A stretch of 9,960 bases of DNA. It comes from Bacillota bacterium (lineage in GTDB: Bacteria > Bacillota > Clostridia > Christensenellales > UMGS416). The stretch's first letter is position 1, and each line of letters starts with the position of its first letter. Both the position numbers and the translations under genes were made by a program. Below, piece by piece: positions 1 to 5,179 of this stretch. Under the pieces are notes generated by a model. It was given only the letters and a program-made list of their open reading frames with translations, ran no database searches and was not told where the DNA came from. Location of the stretch: positions 1 to 9,960 of the forward strand of contig JAEYYW010000099.1 of NCBI GenBank assembly GCA_023428265.1, given 5' to 3'.

Positions 1-315
1 CACAGCCACGCGGGCGAAGGCCCGGTCATAATCCTCCTGGGTCCAGGTCACGCCCAGGTCCTTGGCCTTGAGCCCCGTCAGCTTGATCAGGTCCGGAGCG
101 GCTTGGGCTAACACAAGCAGCAACGAGGCCGCCGCCAGTGCGCCCAAGGCGAGCGCCCTGAGCCGCCAGGAAAGCCGCCGTGTTTGCATGAAGTCAGCGC
201 CTGAGGGGGAGGCAACGGGGGCGGTTTCTTCCGATTGAACGGCGAAACGGCGGCCACAACACCGGCAGAACCGGTCATCGGGGTCGTGGGCAGCGCCGCA
301 GACAGAACATTTCAT
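1..315 (-). CDS. Zinc-ribbon, single-pass membrane protein (N-terminal part; continues beyond left edge)
   Basis: Reading the minus strand from the ATG at 315 gives 105 residues with no stop before the window ends, so the gene is partial. The N-terminus carries two Cys pairs (C3/C6 and C17/C20), the pattern of a small zinc ribbon (zinc_ribbon_2 type). A low-complexity linker follows (about 25-45), then one hydrophobic segment at about 51-72 preceded by arginines, consistent with a cytoplasmic ribbon and a membrane anchor. After the membrane segment comes a charged stretch (about 75-105) that I do not recognise. A GAGG ribosome binding site lies 5 nt upstream of the ATG (321-324). Proteins of this shape are common in Clostridia and mostly uncharacterised. 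The gene is divergent from the radical SAM gene across a 62-bp gap. Function is not assignable from this fragment. Confidence 0.75.
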   Translation of the reverse strand, partial: MKCSVCGAAHDPDDRFCRCCGRRFAVQSEETAPVASPSGADFMQTRRLSWRLRALALGALAAASLLLVLAQAAPDLIKLTGLKAKDLGVTWTQEDYDRAFARVAV

Positions 316-377
316 CAAATCCTCACAGTGGGAAGGCGAATGCGCTTCCCTATACACGGTTTGTAAAAAATGATACC

Positions 378-1268
378 ATGAAGGCAGCTTTTGCCGCAAG
401 GACGGGTGTGCGTTTGAAACAGATCAAAAAGGCCTATGTGGAAATCACCAACATGTGCAACCGCAGCTGCGCCTTCTGCCCCGGCACAACAAGGGAAAAG
501 GCTTTCATGACCGAGGAGAGCTTCGGGCTGATTCTCCGCCTGCTGGCTGGTCATGTGCGCAGCCTGTATTTTCATCTGATGGGCGAGCCTCTGCTGCACC
601 CGCTGCTGGGCCGCTTTTTTGATTTGGCCGGCGAGGCCGGCCTGCCGGTGAACCTCACCACCAACGGCACGCTGCTTCATCGCACCGCAGGAATGCTTCT
701 CGGCAAGCCGACCCTGCGGCAGGTGAATGTGTCGCTGCATGGCCTGCCCTGTGATGATATGGGTGCGCAGGTGCTGGAGCAAGCCATCGCGTTTGCCCGG
801 CAGGCTTCGGCACAGGGCCGGCCCATTGTGGCGTTTCGGCTGTGGAATGAGCAGAGAGGGGAGGGCAATGAGGAGAACCGCTGGATTCTGGACCGTTTGG
901 GCGAGGAGTATGGCCTCGCCGATCTTTCTCTGGACGCCGTAACAGATGGCCGCGGCCTCATGCTTGCCGGCGGCGTTTACCTGAACCTGGCCGGGCAATT
1001 CAACTGGCCGGGAGCTGACCAGGAAGAGGTGGGGGGGCGGGGGTTCTGCATGGGCCTGCGCGACCAGATCGGCGTGTTGGTGGATGGCACGGTGGTGCCC
1101 TGCTGCCTGGATGCCGAGGGCGCGATCCCATTGGGCAACCTTCTGGAGCAGACCCTCGAGGAGATCCTCAATTCTGACCGCGCAAAAGCCCTCCGGGAGG
1201 GGTTCTCCCAGAGGGCTGTGGTGGAGCAATTGTGCAGGCGGTGCGGTTACCGCAAGCGGTTTGGCTAG
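378..1268 (+). CDS. Radical SAM protein with SPASM/twitch-like auxiliary cluster domain
   Basis: The N-terminal half is a radical SAM domain: C27-x3-C31-x2-C34 (CNRSCAFC) binds the 4Fe-4S cluster that cleaves S-adenosylmethionine, followed by the GEP motif at 69-71 (HLMGEPLLHP) and TTNG at 94-97. The C-terminus has C224, the C242/C243 pair, C286 and C289 (CRRC), spaced as expected for a SPASM/twitch auxiliary iron-sulfur cluster. At 296 residues it is compact for this group. Such proteins modify peptides, act on small molecules or mature enzymes. No precursor peptide gene is visible nearby, so the substrate is unknown. The ATG at 378 has no good ribosome binding site. A GTG at 408 (residue 11) has AAGGA 5 nt upstream and would begin VRLKQIKKAYVEITNMCN, closer to how relatives start, so the true start may be 408. 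Its 3' end converges on the flavin oxidoreductase gene, 21 bp away. Confidence 0.85.
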   Translation: MKAAFAARTGVRLKQIKKAYVEITNMCNRSCAFCPGTTREKAFMTEESFGLILRLLAGHVRSLYFHLMGEPLLHPLLGRFFDLAGEAGLPVNLTTNGTLLHRTAGMLLGKPTLRQVNVSLHGLPCDDMGAQVLEQAIAFARQASAQGRPIVAFRLWNEQRGEGNEENRWILDRLGEEYGLADLSLDAVTDGRGLMLAGGVYLNLAGQFNWPGADQEEVGGRGFCMGLRDQIGVLVDGTVVPCCLDAEGAIPLGNLLEQTLEEILNSDRAKALREGFSQRAVVEQLCRRCGYRKRFG

Positions 1269-1289
1269 AGACTCCCGGCAAATGGGGTG

Positions 1290-2318
1290 TTACCCTCTCC
1301 GGCCAGGGCATTTTTCCTGTTCTTTGAACCACATGCAGCGCTTGCAGCGGCGGCAGCGCTTCACCGGCTGGCCGGCCTGGGTTTTGTTGGCCCACTCCGG
1401 GTCCACCAGCAGGCCGCGCCCAATGGCGGCAAAATCGGCATATCCTTCTGCAATGAGCTTCTGGGCCTGGCCGGGCTCGTCCAGGCAGCCCACGGCGATC
1501 ACGGGCTTGGCGAGGCTCTTCTTCGCCTCGCAGGCCAGCCACGCAAGGCTCACAAACGGGAAGCCCTCCGGCACCGGCAGCGGTTGCTCGCGGCCCATGC
1601 CGTGGGAGAGGTTCAGCAGATCCAGACTGGGCTCCAGCGCCCTGCAGTTGGCGATTCCGGTGGCCATATCCGGGTTGTCGATGCCGATGCGGGCAGTAAC
1701 AAGAAAATCGCGCCCGGTGCTTTGGCGGATGCCCTCAATGATCTCCCGCGTGAGCGCCGTGGTGTCGCCGTAGCGGTCGCTGCGGCGGTTGAACGAGGAG
1801 TTCAGAAAGGCGCAGAGCAAATAGCCGTGGGCTGCATGCAACTCCACGCCGTGATACCCGGCTTTTTCGGCGCGTACGGCGGCGGAAACGAAACCGTCAC
1901 GGATGCGCTCCACCTCCGCTGTGGAAAGAGCCCGGCACATGCCCTCGCGGCCCATATACTCGCTGGGGCCTATCGGGCGGATGTTGTCCGGCATGCCCTC
2001 GGTGCTGGCATAATGGATCTGCACCAGCAGCAGCGCGCCGTGGGGAACCACGCTGTCAGCGATGCGGCGCATGCCGTCAATGTGGCTGTCGTCATCGAGC
2101 ACTAACTGCTCGCCGGCCAGCTTGCCCTCCGGCAGAACGCAGGTGGCTTCCTGCACGATGATGCCGCAGCCGCCCCGGGCAAACGCCTCGTAGTGGGCCA
2201 CCACGCCGTCATTCACCAGGTTGTTCGGGTGCACACCGCACACCACCAGCGGCGGAAGCACCACACGGTTCTTCACTGTGTGCGTGCCGATTGTGATGGG
2301 GGAAAACAGGTCTGCCAT
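1290..2318 (-). CDS. NADH:flavin oxidoreductase, Old Yellow Enzyme family, with C-terminal Cys cluster
   Basis: This is a 342-residue FMN-binding TIM barrel of the Old Yellow Enzyme family. It begins LFSPITIG...KNRVVLPPL, the usual first strand with FMN contacts, and carries HAAHGYL at 161-167 (the His pair that anchors the substrate) followed by FLNSSFNRRSDRYGD (171-185), a signature of the family. AIGRGLLVDPEWA (298-310) forms the late phosphate-binding region. These enzymes reduce activated C=C bonds, usually in alpha,beta-unsaturated carbonyls, with NAD(P)H. The protein stops after one barrel, so it lacks the FAD/NADH domains of 2,4-dienoyl-CoA reductase, yet ends with four cysteines (322, 325, 328, 337) where that enzyme holds its 4Fe-4S cluster. 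It is the last gene of a three-gene operon. Its ribosome binding site (GAAGGAG) lies inside the end of the preceding gene, whose stop is 4 nt upstream of this start, suggesting translational coupling. Substrate is unknown. Confidence 0.9.
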   Translation of the reverse strand: MADLFSPITIGTHTVKNRVVLPPLVVCGVHPNNLVNDGVVAHYEAFARGGCGIIVQEATCVLPEGKLAGEQLVLDDDSHIDGMRRIADSVVPHGALLLVQIHYASTEGMPDNIRPIGPSEYMGREGMCRALSTAEVERIRDGFVSAAVRAEKAGYHGVELHAAHGYLLCAFLNSSFNRRSDRYGDTTALTREIIEGIRQSTGRDFLVTARIGIDNPDMATGIANCRALEPSLDLLNLSHGMGREQPLPVPEGFPFVSLAWLACEAKKSLAKPVIAVGCLDEPGQAQKLIAEGYADFAAIGRGLLVDPEWANKTQAGQPVKRCRRCKRCMWFKEQEKCPGRRG

Positions 2319-2322
2319 ATGG

Positions 2323-2793
2323 TCAAACTCCTTCTGGTATTGATTTTGCCGTCACACGCTCCACGTCCATCGCCAGCACCAGGGCGTTGCTGCCCCACTT
2401 CTCGATGAAGGAGCTGCCCAGATCGATGCTTTCGGTAAAGCGGCTGTTGATCGCGTTGTAGCCGGCAAGACGCTCGGCCTCATCGATAACCACACGCATC
2501 GTGCCAAAGGCCATCGCGCACTCGTAGGCCGTGGAGCCCCGCGCGCGCAGCACCCTGGCGGACGCCACAGCGGTGAACACAGCCTTGGGGTTGGCCTTGA
2601 TGAACTCCAGCTTCTGGCCCTCCGGCGCGCAATGGAAATAGAGAGTGCTTCCCACTCTGGCATGGTTCAGCGGCACGCCGTAGGGCAACCCCTCGGCGCA
2701 AAGGCTCAGCACACCCCATTCGGCGCGGTCAAGATAGGCCCAACCATCCTGTTCGGTCTTTTCATACTTCTTGCGTCTCATCGGCTGATACAT
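2323..2793 (-). CDS. Pyridoxamine 5'-phosphate oxidase-like flavin protein (NimA-like split barrel)
   Basis: A 156-residue FMN-binding split-barrel protein. The N-terminal MRRKK, the stretch WGVLSLCAEGLPYGVPLNHA (26-45) and LYFHCAPEGQKLEFIKANPKA (51-71, key residues H54 and the following PEG) match the NimA/5-nitroimidazole reductase-related branch of the PPOX superfamily, which is usually about 150-160 residues. Members bind flavin as dimers. Few have known substrates, and the nim genes are linked to nitroimidazole reduction, so a resistance role must not be assumed from the fold. The start at 2793 is supported by a GAGGTGAGG ribosome binding site formed by the last codons of the upstream GNAT gene (stop at 2798-2800, 4-nt gap). 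A second in-frame ATG lies at codon 5. As the middle gene of the operon it probably works with, or shares regulation with, the flavin oxidoreductase downstream. Confidence 0.85.
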   Translation of the reverse strand: MYQPMRRKKYEKTEQDGWAYLDRAEWGVLSLCAEGLPYGVPLNHARVGSTLYFHCAPEGQKLEFIKANPKAVFTAVASARVLRARGSTAYECAMAFGTMRVVIDEAERLAGYNAINSRFTESIDLGSSFIEKWGSNALVLAMDVERVTAKSIPEGV

Positions 2794-2797
2794 GCTG

Positions 2798-3382
2798 TCA
2801 CCTCACCTCAGCGTTTGATTCACTCAGCTGCAAATCCATCAGGTGTTCATCATGGTAGCACCCGTTGATCAAAAAGTAATCACGGTGGGTGCCAACCAGA
2901 CGGAACCCCATTTTTTCATAGAGCGCGATGGCGCCGTCATTGCCGAAGCGCACACCAAGCGTGATGTTGCGGATCGTGCCTGTGGCCCTGGCAAAGGCAA
3001 TCAGACGCTCCATCATCACCGTGCCCACACCGCAGCCCCACCAGGCTTTTTGCACACTGATGGCGATCTCCGCGTTATGGGCGATTCTGGGGCGTTTCAG
3101 GGAGGAGATCTGCGCGACACTTATGATCTGGCCATCCACGAAACCTGCGAGCATGCAGGAAGAGGCATCAGCGGCCATGTTCCGGAGATATTCGGCTTCC
3201 TGCTCCACCGAAAGACGAAACTCATTTTTGCCAAACAAAAGGTTGTCGCTTTCGCCACCCACCTGGTTGAGATATGCCACCATTGCGACCGCTTCTTCCG
3301 GCAAGGGGCTGCGAACCAACAGTTCCTGGCCGTTTTTCAGGGTTGTTTTAAACTCTGTTTTTTTCGCCGGGTTGCAGCTCAT
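2798..3382 (-). CDS. GNAT-family N-acetyltransferase
   Basis: A 194-residue acetyltransferase of the GNAT fold, which transfers an acetyl group from acetyl-CoA to an amine. The acetyl-CoA pyrophosphate loop (motif A) is seen at about 108-123 in the context AISVQKAWWGCGVGTVMMERL, followed by ALYEKMGF at 153-160 (motif B, very typical). The open frame extends further upstream to 3529, but the start at 3382 is chosen because GAAGGAG sits 9 nt before it and the extra residues are Cys/Pro-rich and unlike any GNAT N-terminus. It is the first gene of the minus-strand operon with the split-barrel flavin protein and the flavin oxidoreductase. It resembles the RimJ/RimL-like or PhnO-like small GNATs, but the substrate cannot be read from the sequence. 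Confidence 0.88.
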   Translation of the reverse strand: MSCNPAKKTEFKTTLKNGQELLVRSPLPEEAVAMVAYLNQVGGESDNLLFGKNEFRLSVEQEAEYLRNMAADASSCMLAGFVDGQIISVAQISSLKRPRIAHNAEIAISVQKAWWGCGVGTVMMERLIAFARATGTIRNITLGVRFGNDGAIALYEKMGFRLVGTHRDYFLINGCYHDEHLMDLQLSESNAEVR

Positions 3383-3408
3383 GGCTGACAGCTCCTTCGT
3401 TTTGGCAA

Positions 3409-3437
3409 AGTGTACCATAGGCGGCCCGCAGGCGCAA
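3409..3437 (-). promoter_or_regulatory. Candidate promoter for the GNAT/split-barrel/oxidoreductase operon
   Basis: On the minus strand TACACT (3409-3414) is preceded by TGG, making an extended -10. TTGCGC (3432-3437) stands 17 nt further upstream as a weak -35. Transcription would begin near 3402, giving a leader of about 20 nt that contains the GAAGGAG site of the first gene. The -35 matches consensus at only three positions, so the call rests on the extended -10 and the position. Confidence 0.4.
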
Positions 3438-3538
3438 CGGGGCGGGCAGGGGAGGCCGTTGGGCTTACAGGGGAAAAACCGATGGGAACATGGCAAGGAG
3501 ACCGTCCCGCTGGGCGAAAATCGTCCCAATTCACCCGC

Positions 3539-3566
3539 TTGACAAGCATTGTGGATTTGTTATAAT
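3539..3566 (+). promoter_or_regulatory. Sigma-A promoter of the serC-serA operon
   Basis: TTGACA (3539-3544) and TATAAT (3561-3566) are both exact consensus hexamers, separated by 16 nt. TG at 3558-3559 adds an extended -10 element. Transcription should start around 3573, just upstream of the T-box leader. Such a strong constitutive promoter fits a system where control is exerted downstream, by termination in the leader. Confidence 0.88.
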
Positions 3567-3574
3567 TTACCCAA

Positions 3575-3790
3575 GTAAAGCAGATGTCGATGAAGGGGAG
3601 CAGCTCCCCCGCACAAAGAGAACCGGCGGTTGGTGCAAGCCGGTTGCGGGTCAAAGCGTCATTCCGCCCCGGAGACCCCGGCGATGAGCCGGGCGGCAGC
3701 GCCCGATACCGCGCGCGCAAGTGGGCAATTCGCCAATGTGGGTGGTACCACGGATTGATCATCCGTCCCTGTTTCAGGGGCGGATTTTGT
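3575..3790 (+). ncRNA. T-box riboswitch, serine-specific (tRNA-Ser sensing leader)
   Basis: The leader carries the hallmarks of a class I T-box. Stem I has AGAGA at 3617-3621 followed by the distal-loop sequence GGTTGGTGCAA (3627-3637). CCCGCA (3608-3613) pairs with TGCGGG (3645-3650), and ATGA (3590-3593) can pair with TCAT (3659-3662). Between these helices the 3' side of the specifier loop reads CAA-AGC-G, so AGC (3655-3657), a serine codon, is the likely specifier. A hairpin CCCGGC/GCCGGG (3677-3693) fits stem II, and GGC/GCC (3724-3734) fits stem III. The T-box sequence TGGGTGGTACCACG lies at 3739-3752, and GTCCCT (3765-3770) is its antiterminator partner. When uncharged tRNA-Ser binds, the antiterminator should form and serC-serA are transcribed. 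The variable T-box base is U (3746), which wobble-pairs rather than Watson-Crick pairs with a G73 discriminator. Confidence 0.92.
3761..3788 (+). terminator. Intrinsic terminator of the T-box leader
   Basis: An 11-bp stem pairs 3761-3771 (ATCCGTCCCTG) with 3775-3785 (CAGGGGCGGAT), including one U-G pair, over a TTT loop and followed by TTTTGTTAT. Its 5' arm contains the CCGTCCCT segment that the T-box sequence sequesters in the antiterminator, so the two structures are mutually exclusive. Confidence 0.88.
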
Positions 3791-3818
3791 TATATCCCGG
3801 TCAACCATTCTTCCTCCT

Positions 3819-3863
3819 TCCCCTCTCGGATGGAGGATGGCCCCCCGCCGGAGGAGGGTGCCA
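3819..3863 (+). repeat. GC-rich hairpin element in the serC leader, possibly related to the serC-serA repeats
   Basis: Between the T-box terminator and the serC ribosome binding site lies a pyrimidine/purine-asymmetric stretch (CCCCTC...GGATGGAGGATGG...CCGCCGGAGGAGGGTGCC). Its order of blocks resembles the unit at 5078-5130 (CCCCCTC, GGGGGATG, CACCCGC, GGAGGAGGTTACC). The match is degraded, so shared origin is an inference from inspection by eye. Confidence 0.35.
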
Positions 3864-3910
3864 CAATATCTCAGTCCCCAATTTTATCATTCATCATAGG
3901 AGGTATCCCC

Positions 3911-4987
3911 ATGGAAAGAGTCTACAACTTCTCACCCGGCCCCGCGATCCTCCCGCTGCCTGTGCTGGAAAAAGCGCAGAAAGAACTGGTCAACTATGGC
4001 TCCGCCGGCATGAGCGTGATGGAAATGAGCCACCGCTCGGCCCCCTACGAAGAGATTCAAAAGAGAGCGGAGGAGACACTCCGCAAGCTCATGGGCATCC
4101 CGGCAAACTACCAGGTTTTGTTTTTACAGGGCGGCGCGACCACGCAGTTTTCCGCGGTGCCGCTCAACCTGATGAAGACTGGCCGCGCAGATTATGTGGA
4201 TTCGGGCAACTTTGCCTCCAATGCCATTGCGGAAGCCAGGCGCTTCGGCCAGGTCAATGTGGTGGCCAGCAGCAAGGCGATCAATTATGTGCGCGTGCCG
4301 GAGCTGGACAGCTCAATGTTTGACCCGTCAGCCGATTACTTTCATATCACCACCAACAACACAATCTATGGCACCCGTTATGCGGCGCTGCCTGAAACCG
4401 GTGCTGTGCCGCTGGTTGCCGATATGTCCAGCAACATCCTGGGCGAGGTTTATGACACGAACCGCTTCGGCCTGATCTATGCCGGAGCGCAGAAGAACAT
4501 GGGCATTTCCGGGCTCACAGTCGTGATCGTTCGCGAGGACCTGATCGGCCATGCCCGGCCGGAGACACCTGTGATGCTCAACTACCAGACCCATGCCAAG
4601 AGCCAGTCGCTTTATAACACGCCGCCCTGCTTCAGCGTGTATATGGCGGGCCTCGTGTTTGAGTGGCTGGAGGCGCTGGGCGGCGTGGCTGAGATGGAGA
4701 AGATCAACCGGGCAAAGGCCGGGCTGCTCTATGACTTCCTGGGCAATTCCAAGCTCTTCAAGGGCACCGCGGAAGCCCCCTGGCGCTCCATCATGAACGT
4801 GACCTATGTGCTGCCAAACGACGCGCTCACCGACGAGTTCGTGAAGTTCTGCAAGGCCCGGGGTCTTGTGAACATCAAGGGCCACCGCTTGGTGGGAGGC
4901 ATCCGCGCCAGCATTTACAACGCCATGCCCATTGAGGGCGTGCAGGCTCTGGTGGCTGCGATGAAGGAGTTTGAGGCGGGGCATTGA
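3911..4987 (+). CDS. serC: Phosphoserine aminotransferase
   Basis: A 358-residue PLP-dependent class V aminotransferase that converts 3-phosphohydroxypyruvate and glutamate to O-phosphoserine and 2-oxoglutarate, the second step of serine synthesis. It opens with VYNFSPGPAILP, diagnostic of SerC, then MEMSHRS (37-43), the cofactor-binding LQGGATTQF (72-80), and AGAQKNMG (191-198) with K195 as the expected PLP lysine. HRLVGGIRASIYNAMP near the C-terminus is also characteristic. Length is normal for the family. The frame is open upstream to 3584, but that stretch is the T-box leader. The start at 3911 has AGGAGG (3898-3903) 7 nt upstream and begins exactly at the conserved N-terminus. It is first in the operon with serA, under serine T-box control. 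Cytoplasmic. Confidence 0.97.
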   Translation: MERVYNFSPGPAILPLPVLEKAQKELVNYGSAGMSVMEMSHRSAPYEEIQKRAEETLRKLMGIPANYQVLFLQGGATTQFSAVPLNLMKTGRADYVDSGNFASNAIAEARRFGQVNVVASSKAINYVRVPELDSSMFDPSADYFHITTNNTIYGTRYAALPETGAVPLVADMSSNILGEVYDTNRFGLIYAGAQKNMGISGLTVVIVREDLIGHARPETPVMLNYQTHAKSQSLYNTPPCFSVYMAGLVFEWLEALGGVAEMEKINRAKAGLLYDFLGNSKLFKGTAEAPWRSIMNVTYVLPNDALTDEFVKFCKARGLVNIKGHRLVGGIRASIYNAMPIEGVQALVAAMKEFEAGH

Positions 4988-4989
4988 TT

Positions 4990-5042
4990 AGGAACCTCCT
5001 TCCGGCTGCTGTGGCAGCCACCTGCCTCCATGAGGGAGGCGT
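4990..5042 (-). repeat. Hairpin-rich intergenic repeat unit A (inverted relative of unit B)
   Basis: Read on the minus strand this unit runs GCCTCCCTCATGGAGGC, then a GC-rich stretch able to fold on itself (GGTGGCTGCCAC, GGCTGC...GCAGCC), then GGAAGGAGGTTCC. The same block order (CCTCC-ATGA-GGGAGG-like hairpin, second hairpin, GGAGGTTnCC end) appears on the plus strand in unit B. The paired ends GGAACCTCCT (4991-5000) and AGGAGGTTACC (5118-5128) therefore form an imperfect inverted repeat bracketing both units. Confidence 0.55.
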
Positions 5043-5072
5043 GAAAGCAGGAGATATACGCTAATCCAATCC

Positions 5073-5152
5073 ATCTCGTCCCCCTCCATGAGGGGGATGT
5101 CACCCGCAGGTGACAGGAGGAGGTTACCCCTCCTGCAACCTGCTGGTTTGAA
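5073..5152 (+). repeat. Intergenic repeat unit B flanked by 11-bp direct repeats (candidate small mobile repeat)
   Basis: An 80-bp segment lies exactly between two perfect copies of TAATCCAATCC (5062-5072 and 5153-5163), the arrangement left by insertion with target duplication. It contains three potential hairpins: CCCCCTC-CATGA-GGGGG (about 5080-5096), TGTCACC-CGCA-GGTGACA (5099-5115, a perfect 7-bp arm each side) and AGGAGG...CCTCCT (about 5116-5133). It encodes no protein. Palindromic intergenic units of this general look are common in gut Clostridia, which is general knowledge and was not checked by search. In the mRNA the hairpins would sit between serC and serA. Confidence 0.6.
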
Positions 5153-5179
5153 TAATCCAATCCTAAGGGAGGAACCATC

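Noticed and set aside
330..350. GGGAAG...CTTCCC inverted repeat between the first two divergent genes as an operator or terminator.
   Set aside because: Arms of 6 bp with a 9-nt loop, no U-tract and no clear promoter nearby; too weak to call.
315..1229. A 304-residue minus-strand open frame over the radical SAM gene.
   Set aside because: It is antisense to a protein with complete radical SAM motifs. Long antisense frames are expected in GC-rich coding DNA.
2323..2793. Nitroimidazole resistance gene (nim).
   Set aside because: The protein shares the fold and some motifs, but the wider family is large and mostly of unknown function. Sequence alone does not support a resistance call.
3596..3609. 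GGGGAG-CAG-CTCCCC hairpin read as a terminator.
   Set aside because: It has no U-tract and its sequence belongs to T-box stem I, where CCCGCA pairs with TGCGGG instead.
3584..3910. An in-frame 109-residue N-terminal extension of SerC, open from 3584.
   Set aside because: The stretch is the T-box leader and terminator. SerC homology begins at 3911, directly after an AGGAGG site.
4990..5176. AGGAACC at 4990-4996 and 5170-5176 as a second target duplication around the whole serC-serA gap.
   Set aside because: It is only 7 bp, and the right copy is part of the serA ribosome binding region, so chance or function explains it.
4988..5179. CRISPR-like repeat array between serC and serA.
   Set aside because: The units are inverted and only partly similar, there are no regularly spaced identical direct repeats, and no cas gene is nearby.
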